From Pisolithus tinctorius (Eukaryota > Basidiomycota > Agaricomycetes > Boletales > Pisolithaceae), in NCBI GenBank assembly GCA_024663395.1, contig JANFAH010000004.1, positions 1,302,001-1,366,000 on the forward strand: a stretch of DNA of 64,000 bases, in the 5' to 3' direction. Made by a program: the position numbers and the translations under genes. The notes beneath the pieces are model-generated. The model worked only from the letters and a program-made list of their open reading frames with translations. It did not search any database and was not told where the DNA came from. Below, piece by piece: positions 48,952 through 59,520 of the stretch; the stretch's first letter is position 1; every line of letters begins with the position of its first letter.

Positions 48952-49124
48952 GTCTGATATATGTATCTTCCCGCTCCAACAACACAGGAGTCTCAGGGGG
49001 GAAAAAATAATCAAAAAACAGAAAAACAGGGTGCAGCTACCCCACACAAGATGTCCTGTTCAACGAGGCTCTCAGTACACGTAAAACTCGCTTACGACCG
49101 CCTCCTGGTGTATGGTACTAGGAC

Positions 49125-49712
49125 CTAGTCATTACTCGCGACGGTCCCTCTCAAGTAGCTCCGAGTCCATCGCAGTAAGCCCATGCATCCCCCGACGAGA
49201 GCTCCGAGCACCACCGTCCGCCTTGCCGTCCGCCAGGCAAGCCGATCTGAACGCGCCCCCCCCCACAAATTGTAGCTCCTCAGAGACCATGTGTGACCAA
49301 AAGAGACCCACTCACACACACTCGAAAAAGCCAACGCTGTACCCACACCAGCCCCAAACTCCTTCGCTTCCGCCCACGGATGTCCGCATCGCTCCAATCC
49401 GTCTTCGATCCCCACCCAGACTGATGTCGCGACCCCAAGTCTCAGCGCGTCTGCCCCTCCATGTTTCAGCCCTGCTGCCATTCGTCGGTAATTTTTTGTT
49501 TTGTTGTAAAGATACCATCCCCGGATAGTCGTCGGCGGTCGGTGTGCATTTTCTGCCAGGAACCTGAGTGCCGCCATCCGAGACCCTCGCACGGCTCCAA
49601 TGATCGTCCCCACCGCCGCCGCGGAGACAGGCAGTATGAAGTAACGCGACTGGACAATTGGAGTCACATCGTAGGCGCCCCTTGTGCGTGCGTCGTCGTC
49701 GTCGGAAGTCAT
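49125..49712 (-). CDS. Tim17/Tim22/Tim23-family-like membrane protein
   Basis: Single-exon frame of 195 aa from MTSDDDDARTRGAYDV. Hydrophobic, Gly-rich segments (YFILPVSAAAVGTIIGAVRG, GGADALRLGVATSVWVGIED, FGAGVGTALAFSSVC and VLGALVGGCMGLLRW) with GxxxG spacing, and the stretch RGWYLYNKTKNYRRMAAGLK, resemble the Tim17-type fold of mitochondrial inner membrane proteins. It ends RSYLRGTVASND. I cannot say whether it is part of a translocase or one of the uncharacterised relatives. An upstream in-frame Met (49805) would add a Cys-rich stretch and is less likely. Confidence 0.62.
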   Translation of the reverse strand: MTSDDDDARTRGAYDVTPIVQSRYFILPVSAAAVGTIIGAVRGSRMAALRFLAENAHRPPTTIRGWYLYNKTKNYRRMAAGLKHGGADALRLGVATSVWVGIEDGLERCGHPWAEAKEFGAGVGTALAFSSVCEWVSFGHTWSLRSYNLWGGARSDRLAWRTARRTVVLGALVGGCMGLLRWTRSYLRGTVASND

Positions 49713-49852
49713 GTGGGTTTGTACAGTGATCGTAGGTCGAGACCGGCAGTGGCGAGTGTTCTCGACGATACACCACGTAAATGTCACACCATCCGTACAG
49801 TACATTTTACAGTACCAGAACGCGCTCCTATAGGCAAGTAGAAAGACAAGTC

Positions 49853-51994
49853 CTACAAGCGAGATTTGATGCCCGCGTTCTCAAATACAATCGCTTCTTT
49901 CTGCCTGAGCTCCTGAGCACGTTTCCGCAGTCCATTAGCACGTCGAAGCTCTCGCTGTCCCACTTGCTGTATGTGTACCTGAATATGAATAAAATGTAAT
50001 GAAAATGCCTGAACTCGCAGCCACAGGTGGCTTACCGCATCAGGACCCTGAAACACCGTCAATATGAAAGAATGGTCAGAGGAAGGATCAATAAACCACC
50101 ACATACATCGGCCATTCGAAGCGTCCGAAGCTGCGCGTACATATTAGCCAGTTCCTGGTCTTGGCTTAATCCCTCAGCCCCAAATGCCTGCATCGCACGG
50201 TCGACAACCATGCAGGCCATTTGGGGAACCACGAACTTTGCAAATTAAATTGTCCAGCTACATTCCCCCCATTTCAAAACCAAGTGTTCGACCAACCTTG
50301 GCAATGCCAATTTCTTTCAACGCGCCTTTGGCTTTGTATTTGTCGATCTGAGATCACATTGTGCTCATTTTAAAAATGGATCTGGAACTTTTGCAGAATC
50401 ACTTACCTGGAGTGCTGCACTCAATACCAGCAATCGAGCACCCTCGATCTCGGCTCGGGACTTGGCTATTTCTGCCACGACAGTGCCTATCGTCGGTACA
50501 CAGGTGACTAATTTAGTCCCCGGCTCGACGACGACGTGAAATGAATCGCACCGTGCTCGTACAAGTACTTTCCGAACGTTTTCCTCGTGGGATCAGTCGC
50601 CCGCTGGATCATCAGGTCCAGAGCGTAGGAAGCTACACCTATAGAACGCATGCAGTGATGAATGCGTCCAGGCCTACCGACGCAAAGGTCTCGAGTCAGA
50701 TTGGAAAGAGAAAACAGGGTACTGACCCCAGTCGCCCTTGAATGATCTACGGCGAGCCCCTCAGCAAATACATACACGTCAACCAAATCGAACCCACCTC
50801 GAATCCCTTCCCCCAGCCTAACACCAGATTCGAAAGCGGAACCCTCACATCATCATAGATTATTTCGCAATGTCCTTCTGGAGCGTCGTCGTAGCCGAAT
50901 ACCTCCATAGGACGAACAATCCGCACCCCGGGAGTGTCCGCAGGCACGATCACGATGCTGTGCTGTTTGTAATTGTCCTGGTTGTCCGAGTCGCTTTTGC
51001 CCAAGACGAGATGAAGTCGCGTTCGGGGGTCCCCAGCACCCGATATCCACCTGCGTGATTTTCCAAAAAAAAAAGCAACATTGAATCAGAGGGGAGGCGT
51101 CCAAGGATGGCGTAATGAGAATCGGGCAGACCATTTGTGTCCGTTGATGATAATATCGCTGCCTTCTCTACGAATAGTTGTTTTGATATTCCGTGCATCG
51201 GAGGAAGATACTGAACGGCCGGAACGTGTCAGCTTGAACAACCCCCTGTTAAGAATCGGGTGGACGACTCAACCGAAGCGCTCAGTCATGGCAAACGCAG
51301 AACGTATCTCGCCATTTAGGAGCGGGATCAGCCACTTCTTTTGCTGGTCAGGCGAACCGTACCGAGCGAGCACCTCTGTCAGCGATAGTCGGAATTGTGG
51401 TATGAAGAATATCAACTATGATACGCACCCATATTCCCCGTGTCCGGCGCAGAACAATTTACAACCTCGGAGGCTATATGTCCTCCCCGCCCAAGTATCT
51501 CAGCCATGACCGCATACTGCGACGTTGCTGTTTCGAATCACCAGACTCGCAGGATATACAGAGGAATCCCATACCTCAAGGTTGGACAACGGTACGCCAT
51601 GTTCAGGATAATGCGCCTTGCTCAGGAACAGGTTCCATAAGCCGAGTTTGCGCGCTTTCACCTTGAGCTCCTCGATCACAGGTATAACCGTGTTCCATCG
51701 CTGGATAGGGTCTTTAGGGATCTGGGCGTGCGCTAACCGGACGGAGGGGTAAACATCGTCCTGCCAGGGTGGTAATCAACAGTTAGGGGAAATTGTGCGG
51801 GGAGCACGATATGAAGACGGTGTACCTGAAGAAAAGCGACGAGCTTTGCAAGGGTCTCCTTCCCGTATGGAGTGAACTTGTCCTCGACCTGCACAGGGGA
51901 GGTTGACTGGTCCGCGTTACTGCGGCACGACGAGGATACGTACGAAATTCCACGAAGCTTCCGAAGTAAGCTCTACGACGGAGTGCTTGGCCAT
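49853..51994 (-). CDS. Acyl-CoA dehydrogenase family protein
   Basis: FAD-dependent dehydrogenase of fatty or branched acyl-CoA, of the larger type related to ACAD10/11. About 11 exons. Visible motifs are [91 protein letters not shown] and [20 protein letters not shown], then [18 protein letters not shown], normal for the family. The Gly-Pro-Asp-Ala of the last motif comes from a 12-nt micro-exon. The first exon boundary is uncertain. It ends ENAGIKSRL without the SKL/SRL context extended: the final SRL is a peroxisomal PTS1-type tripeptide, so import into peroxisomes is likely. Confidence 0.87.
50036..50047 (-). other. 12-nt micro-exon of the acyl-CoA dehydrogenase
   Basis: GGTCCTGATGCG between GTTTCAG and GTAAGC, phase 0 on both sides. 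It encodes GPDA of the conserved ADGPDAVHIQQV motif. Confidence 0.75.
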
Positions 51995-52523
51995 GATGGG
52001 TGCTGCGGTGTCGCGTGGAGAGCAGTGTTAAGTGGTTGGCTGAGACGGCCATCATGCATCATCACCGGCTATGCTTCCTGAATTACCGGAAACCCAATCA
52101 CAGGGTGACAGGCAGCCAAGGTGCATCAATTGTTTCAAACGAGTAACTACGTAGGTTGGTAAGGTAACTGCGGAGCAACGAAAATGTGCGGCGGTACGTG
52201 AGTGGTGATACAAGCAATGTCTCGAAGGAAGGGTACAGCAGGAAAAAAAAGTTGCAGAGAGAACTGCGCATCCCACAAGGGATACGTCACTAAGGACTAG
52301 TAAGAAAGTATTGAAAGGTCATTGAAGGCGAGAACGTAACACTACGAGGAACGCATTAGTGATGAATATCGAGAAGAAGACTGGTTGTAAGGTAAGTCCA
52401 AACCCCTCGGTGTGGATCTGCATATATGGATACAAGTGTTGTCTTAGGTGCAGTTGTGAGCCATACAGCAGCAGTTTGACACAGGGAGGTGAATTAAAAG
52501 CCCAGAGAAATCGGGCTAGATAT
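51995..52523. other. Intergenic between two minus-strand genes
   Basis: Upstream region of the acyl-CoA dehydrogenase and 3' side of the Zn2Cys6 gene. A minus-strand frame overlapping 52319-53014 is a shadow of the transcription factor. No other feature recognised. Confidence 0.35.
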
Positions 52524-55500
52524 TCACCGATGGGACTCGGGCGGGGACTGCTGCTGTCCCTCGTGAAGTTCTGCTGAGTTCTCCATGAGTGTGAATGGCA
52601 AATCCGGGTCAAGGCCGAACGAACGTGCGTCGAACGTCTGCCATAATGAATCCTGATCCCCCACGAGAGAGTACCCATTCGAATTGTAGTTGCGGATATA
52701 GTCCAACCCGAGGAAAGGTAGTCCGGGTCCAGGGAATGAAGAAGTTGGGGGCGTAGTGGATAGGGTTGAATAACCCATGTCAGAACCACCATACCATGAC
52801 GGGCCCATGCCCTGATGTTCGTACGTTGCGTATGGCAACGAACTACCCTGGCTGGCAGATTGATACACGTCAGCGCTATGAGGTTCGCCAGAACCCACGT
52901 CCCATTGATGTGAGCTCGAAGACACCAGAGGACTTTGGTGCATCCCATAGTCATACGGCGAAGAAACGTGGAGTGGCGAAAGGGGTGCACCTGGATAGCT
53001 GTAAGGCGATGCACCCATCATCCGAGGACTTCCGTCCTGGAGTTGTGATGCCTCTATTGCAGACGTAGAGGGTGAAGGTAGGTTAACCGAAGCAGGGGAA
53101 CTATGGGGACTCGACTTGGCCCCCCCGGACTGCGGGCTCGAGTAGGCGTTTGGGTAGCACGCCAGACTGTTCGACCCCGCAAGACCCTCGCTCTCATCAT
53201 GGCCCCGCTTGCGCGACGTCGAACGATTGCGCTGCGCTGCGGCCCATGAAATATCAGCAAGAATCATTAACGAGGGCGTGTCAGGCTTACAGTCAACACG
53301 ATATGGCGAGGACATCGGGGGGCGTCGGGTCGAGTTGGGATCCCGTGAGCGACTAATTCTCCTAGGCTTCGTCTTAATTGGGCGACTGACTGTCGGTACA
53401 GGCGCAGAAGATGAGACAACGAGAGATCGCCGGCGCTCGAGCATTGCGGGGGAGACATTCTGCGCGATAGCTACCTCCTGAGCTCGTCGATCTTCGCCAT
53501 TGGCCTTCCTCATAGCATCGTCGGCAATATTTGTCAGTTCTGTAAGCAATTCCTTGCATTTGCGGGCACCGGGCCAATGTCCTTCCCAGGATTCTATTGT
53601 AGGGAGACAAGTCTTTGCTTCCTCCATTGCCGCTGCCGCGGCCGTTGTGTCGGGAGCGTGCATGGCATATAGAAGGATGATGACAGCTGAACTGAAGAGG
53701 TGTTGGGTGAAAAAAGCGAGATGGTGAGAAAGAGGAACGGCATTGTTAAACGACGGGGCAAGCCGGATGCAAGAGCGTGCTGACGATACGGCTTTAGCGA
53801 CGGAATGGGGTGCTATTGATTGATCTTGATCCCGTTTGACAGGCAGGAAATTGCGGTGGAGGGTCGTGAGCACAGAATAGTAATGGCTACACAAGACAGC
53901 CGTCATAGAAACATGTTTCTCAGTGGGGGCTTCGTTCTTGAATGCAACAGGTAACTCTTGACACCACTTGCTAAGTTCAAGGTCGAGAGTCTCAACCGAC
54001 CGCTGCAGTTCCGCCCGCGTTTCCGGTTCCAGACCTTCCTTACAATTGTCGATCGAATACACTTGTCGGAGAACTCTACCAGCTATCTGGTAGAGGGTCG
54101 CAAGAGCTATGGTGCCTGACACGAGTGTCGGATGTTTCTGAGACACGTTAACTCCGCTAAAATATTCCGGCAGATATTCATCGTCAACGTCAACAGGAAG
54201 TTCGACATCGCAGTCGGAGTCCTCAACGCCCAGGGGTCTGCCCAATGCGAGGGCAAGCATGCGATCTAGACAATAAACGATCCACCATATCTTGCGGCGG
54301 GTCTCTTTGTCGACAGCTGGAATTAAAAGACGTCGAGGGGAGCGCTAGGAGACACGTCAATAACGAAATGGAAAGATATATGTGGCGTCTTACGTGTAAA
54401 CCGAGGTCTTGTGCAGTACGTACCGCCTGACCTACAAGGATCCAAGCTTGTGGCAGACAGTTAATGGAGCACAAAAAGGAAGACATGAGAATGAAGCTTT
54501 GGACGTGGGAGATTTGAATCGAATTGTGGCTAATGTAGTGCAAAACCAACGCCCTAGTACATAACAAGTGTAAGTTTTACTAGACCCACCACTTACTAGG
54601 GGAAGTTAATCTCACCTTTCATAATAGACCATACCCATGCCGCCATCATCGGGGTTGTCTGAGGATAACCGCGGGTCGTCAACCAGCTTGGCAGAGCATG
54701 CGAATACGGCAAAAACGACAGATGTAAAAGCCGCCTCAGTTCGGATAAAGTTAGTATCGCCCCGCCGCTGCATTAACTTCTTATATCGAGTCATGAAAGA
54801 CGGTTTGTCGAGTACCGGCATCAAAAAATGCAAGCGCTGGAAGTACGCGTCGACCTACATGTCCGCGGAAATCAGAGGGGAACGTCACTCCAAATCATAA
54901 AAAAGACTCGCCAGCTTATCGCATAAATCTTCTTCCGGATACTCTACCTCTTCAGGGCCGGGAAGGGCGTGTATTTTCCCAAAGAAGACAGCTGCCGGGA
55001 AATACAGTTTATTTACGTTGGGGCCCGGTGCTTGTGGGTCATCTTCTGTCGGAGACACACGTTGAAGAGGGTTACTCGTGAGAGCACGGAAAGACTGGAT
55101 GAGCGACATAGTTGAGGAACCGCCTATCCAACGCATGTGACCATGTTCGTCGAGAGCGAGTTGCCCAAACGATTCAGAGACATCGTCTTCCACCTTGATA
55201 CCCGAAGATTCTGGGGAGGCACTGCTATCAGTGCGGGTATCGGGGGCAACCTTAGATGAGAGTGCTTGCAGTACGGACTTGGCTTGTTGAGGATCCTCTT
55301 GGGAAATGCCAGTGGCAGAAGACTGTCCTGAGGTGGAAGGGAGATTTAGGGAAGGACCCAACTGCTCGAGGATGGGTGTTATCTGAGTGAACAGCGATTC
55401 CATGTGCAAGAGACGGGCTTCCAGCTCCTGTACATAACTATAGAAGGGGTAAGATGGAGAAGTGAAGGATTGAAAGGATGACCTACTGTCGACTCAAAGC

Positions 55501-55935
55501 CGCCCTGTCCTTGGTCTGCAACCATGTGCACTGAGAGCCTGAGGATTGGCACTGAGCACAGGTGGGCTCACAACCGTCGCACTTGATCTTCTTGCGTCTA
55601 CAATAGATGGGGTAGGTACAGTCGGTGAGAGACTCTGCTGAAGCGATGCGAAGAGTGGAGACTGACCTGCAGCTTTCACATGCCCGCCAAACTCTCCTAC
55701 GCTGCAGTTGTATTGGTTTGGTACCAGCATCGGCGGGGAGGTTGTCTTCGTCGATGCGTTTCTTCTTTGACTGGTGCGTCATTGAATAATAGTCGCCTTG
55801 GTGTACGATGAATCGAGTGTCGGGAGAGGCGTGCGCTCGCTGGGCCTGCGAGTGGCTTTGTTGTCGAATGACCTCGAGATATCGTCGGAGGGCAATCGGG
55901 TCGGCCCGATATAAGGGGTGACTCAGCGTGTCCAT
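52524..55935 (-). CDS. Zn2Cys6 fungal-specific transcription factor
   Basis: Nuclear activator or repressor of the Gal4 class. About six exons. The N-terminal binuclear cluster is CESCRRKKIKCDGCEPTCAQ, then CQSSGSQC, with an intron between the second Cys and the RRKK. A coiled-coil linker follows (YVQELEARLLHMESLFTQ). The middle homology region shows LHFLMPVLDKPSFMTRYKKL, AWILVGQAVRTAQDLGLH, RRKIWWIVYCLDRMLALALG, RPLGVEDSDCDVELPVDVDD and HRNFLPV. The tail is long and Ser/Pro/Tyr-rich, ending QQQSPPESHR. The splice near 54880-54960 is not clean in my reading. I cannot name the target pathway. Confidence 0.85.
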
Positions 55936-57405
55936 TTTGGGATACCTTTTCGCACACGTCAGTCAGCCTGCAGTCCACAGCCACGGCGTACACGCACCTC
56001 TCGGTGTCTGCGGGAACACAGAAACAAGCTGAGGTATGTCTGGGGAACAGACTAGTGATGCCAACATTCCCTCTCCCCTTTTATACCGGCTGCAGCGGAA
56101 ATGAACTTCATAAAGCGATTTCCTGTGACAAGTCGAGTGGTTAACAGTTATCCGAATGTGCAATGTCTTCCGGACCCCCATGTCACCCGATTCCGTGGAG
56201 AACACTCTCAGGCCCGAAACAGCCCATCATAGCCCCTTACTATTACAGGTGGGTGGCCTTCCCCTCGTTATTTGTCAAATGTAAGCGAGTGAGGCATTGC
56301 TCGCCTGACTAATTATGAACGCCGATGACAGACTCACCTTGTGCGTTTCTCGTTTCTTCTCGATCACGATGCGTTGCTTTCCTTGCTAAAATTTCTTTCC
56401 CTCTCCACCTTTTTGTTTGGCAGCAGATTTTTTTTTTCAATTCCGTCTTCCGCTATATTTCGTCTCCCCGGCAACATATCGGATATGGTTAGGCACATGC
56501 TCTTGCGCCTTGTATTAAGGGACTAGTACTGCGTGCTATCCTTTTTTCTTGGACACAAGCGTGTGGAGACAGTGGCTCAACCATGACTTGTGACCACTCC
56601 GGACACCGCCCGTCGCCGAGCGCAAACAACGATCGTTACCTCGACTTCTCCCTTTCTGTCCAAGACTTGATTGTGACATGTCTAGCCACGGCTAAAATGC
56701 AATGGAAGAGAGGCTGGAAGAAATAAGCAATATATATGTCATCCCCCACTAGATTGTCCTTCCATCACAATGAATGTCATTGGTTCTATCAGGTCTCGCC
56801 ACTTGATCGCCAGGGCCCATCATTGATGGCTTGACAGGAATGGCTCCAGGCCGAGAGCAGACTGGGGACTGTAGTACACAGACGGCCTACTCTTACGATA
56901 AGAAATAGGTGCTGTCATAAGAAATTCCACTTCCTTGGGACTAGGGACAACACGAGTCATAAAAGATAGCGAATATATTGCCTGGTCAGTGGTTCCATCC
57001 TAGTTGCCCGCGTTTCACGCCCATTTTTGCTACCCCACGCGTGCGGTCATTTTCTATGCGCCTTATCGTCAACGTTATGCCCCTCCTAACGCCCTACATG
57101 TACCCAAAAACTGCTCTCCGTTCTTCTGGATGATCAAATGTAGCCTTTCAAGATCTGCACACCGCGATAAAATACACCACACATGGACAGCTCGAACCCT
57201 CCGTTCACCCTACCCCGACGTTTACGGTTAGAAGCAAATGTAAATGTAGGGGACTGGCGTGACCTCGCGGTACATGTCAGCCCTCAGATAGGTCTGGTAT
57301 GATCTGGTTGAGCAAGCTGTAGGTAACCCATGGTACGTGAACTATTTCCAGCATGTCACCCCGATGCATTCTATGGCGCTGCCCAAAAGAGGTATCGCAA
57401 TGCCG
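55936..57405. other. Long upstream region without a recognised gene
   Basis: About 1.5 kb upstream of the Zn2Cys6 gene, with T-rich tracts (for example 56424-56436). Only short unmatched open frames. It may hold the regulator's extended promoter or an undetected non-coding RNA; no evidence for either. Confidence 0.35.
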
Positions 57406-58436
57406 TTAGGTTGTTATGCACTGGAAGGAGAAGCATATTATTAGATGAATAGAAAAATAGTCCTGACACTCATAAATGAGAATCCAATACGGGAACCCAT
57501 GCGATTGCGGAAGTCGCAATAGGTGGCCAATAGACCAAGCAGCGAGTTGAAGACTATGAGTTCTTGGCGCCCAGAAACGCTGGTTATAGAGGTCCTCGGA
57601 GTTAAAGATACCCTTCCAGACAGACCTCTGATAGAAACACTGAAAACACAGGGCGTCACCCTGCAAGCACATGTTTCGACCCAATTGACTGGGCCCGCCC
57701 TAGTTCCAGTCATGACTCGTGAGAGCTAATCGGCAGCGTCCGATAGTTTAACAGGACAAAAAAGAGAATGCCGGTTAGTGGTGGAAAGTACTTCGCGAGC
57801 TCGTCACAGAAGCCTTGCCAATCCTTTCCTGTGAGGCTGTAGTGGAATCCGGGTGGCAGCTTGAGACACCTCGTTTTTTACAAGTTACTACCGTGGCGCC
57901 TGTGCATCACCGCTGTTCTGCGTCAAAGCCTCATTCTTGACTTCTGCAGAGTAGGCAAACGTAGTGGCGCATCGCGAGACACCAATATTCCACAGGTAAG
58001 GGGGCTGAGCATTGTCACTGCAAGTTAATTCAAAAAGCCATGTGCCGCAGCCACGCTGCGAGACACGTTGGCGGAACGCGAGACAACGTGTTCCTCCGGC
58101 TTACCATACCTTCCAAATTCGATGGTGGGGCATTCAAGAACAATGCCTAAAGCATTCTGAATCTCGGCGAGGTGACATCGCGGCTAGCAGTAGAGGGCTA
58201 GAGTCGGAAGCGAAGGATCCAGAATTGGTTAGTACAGCGGCCATCTCGAGTGACTTCTATGAGTGGGACACAAGTAGTGGTCGTGGTTGGGATCAAGGTA
58301 TATCAGTACCCCAATTATTCACAACTCGAGTAGAGACATAAAGGGTGTGGCGTGTCAAACTGGTTTCAATTTCAGTTACCTCGTATGTTGGTTGGTTCGC
58401 CACATGCTGTAGTTTCTGGAAGGCGAATGGAAGCAT
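57406..58436 (-). CDS. Unrecognised multi-exon gene model
   Basis: Several minus-strand stretches look protein-coding. From the left-going start MLPFAFQKLQHVANQPTYE (58436) the best chain is an exon reading HLAEIQNALGIVLECPTIEF, joined across a clear intron (GTATGG to TTGCAG, about 58050-58117) to SDNAQPPYLWNIGVSRCATT and FAYSAEVKNEALTQNSGDAQ. Further on come LKLPPGFHYSLTGKDWQGFC, DELAKYFPPLTGILFFVLLN and, in a separate exon, GIFNSEDLYNQRFWAPRTHS. The chain has gaps: the join near 57880 is too short for an intron, so a frameshift or a missed exon is possible. No family is recognised; it could also be a decaying gene. Head-to-head with PAB2 at 131 bp. Confidence 0.35.
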
Positions 58437-58567
58437 AACAATTGATCGTCGTTAGCTGTTGTCGCAGCTCGGCGACGAGCCCCCTAGAGAGATTGTGTAT
58501 ACTTGTTTACACCACAAGCACGGTTCAAAACTTTTGTCTCTGCCACTGCTAACAGTACTCGCAAAAC

Positions 58568-59520
58568 ATGGCCGACGTTGGCGCTACGCAGGCACCGCTG
58601 AACGACAGTACGGACCCCACGTTCGATGATGCAGAGGAGGCAGAGTCCAAGGTTCTGCTTCAGTTGCCTACTGTGTCACTGGAACACTAAACAGTTCAAA
58701 CATGTGCGCTCAGGAAATCCAACTCATGAAACTGCGCGTGGAGGAAATGGAACGGGAGGCCAAGAAGCTGCGAGAACTGCAGGCCGCAGCGGAGTCGGTT
58801 AGCTCTGGGGCGGGTGGATCTGACCAGGGTGTTCCGATGGAAACCGAGGAAGATAGGGCCATTGCAGACAGTCGGAGTATCTTCGTGGGCAATGTGCGTT
58901 TTTGACAGGGCTCGTTTGATCTATTCTTTTGGGCCTTCTCTGAATATCATGATCAGGTGGACTATGGCGCAACGCCGGAAGAAATTCAGGGTCATTTCCA
59001 AGCATGTGGAACCATCAATCGAGTAACAATACTCTGCGACAAGTTTACTGGGCACCCCAAAGGGTACGGATAATCCCCTATTTCAGCATGTTCTTCTTTT
59101 TCTTCTTTTGACAAGAGTTCCATTCTATCCTGTAGGTACGCTTATGTTGAGTTCGCAGAACCCGATTTCATAGACGCTGCATTAGCAATGGATAACTCAC
59201 TATTCCGTGGACGGCTAATAAAAGTGCGCTTTTCTGATGCTTCAGGGATTTGCCGTGCAGCCTCACCACGTTTTTTTTCTCACTATAGGTTACAGCAAAG
59301 CGCACTAATGTCCCGGGTTTCAACCGGGGACGTGGCCGAGGAGTTCCCCGGGGTGGATACCGAGGTGGATACAGAGGGGGGCATAGAGGTGGCTATGGGT
59401 ACAGCCCCTATCGTGCACGTGGCAGGTGAGTGTCAATGTCGTGCTCAGGCAACATGTAAACGTGTGCTCATTTTCCGGGTTCGGAATAAATGCTACAGGG
59501 GGCGGGGACGCGGGTTTTGA
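58568..59520 (+). CDS. PAB2: Nuclear poly(A)-binding protein (Pab2/PABPN1)
   Basis: Binds poly(A) tails in the nucleus and assists polyadenylation and RNA decay. Six exons (58568-58651, 58714-58893, 58957-59063, 59136-59223, 59289-59425, 59499-59520) give 205 aa. A coiled coil ([20 protein letters not shown]) precedes one [63 protein letters not shown] and [19 protein letters not shown]. The C-terminus is an RGG-rich tail ([18 protein letters not shown]) ending RGRGRGF, a target for arginine methylation. Domain order and size match the family exactly. Confidence 0.94.
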
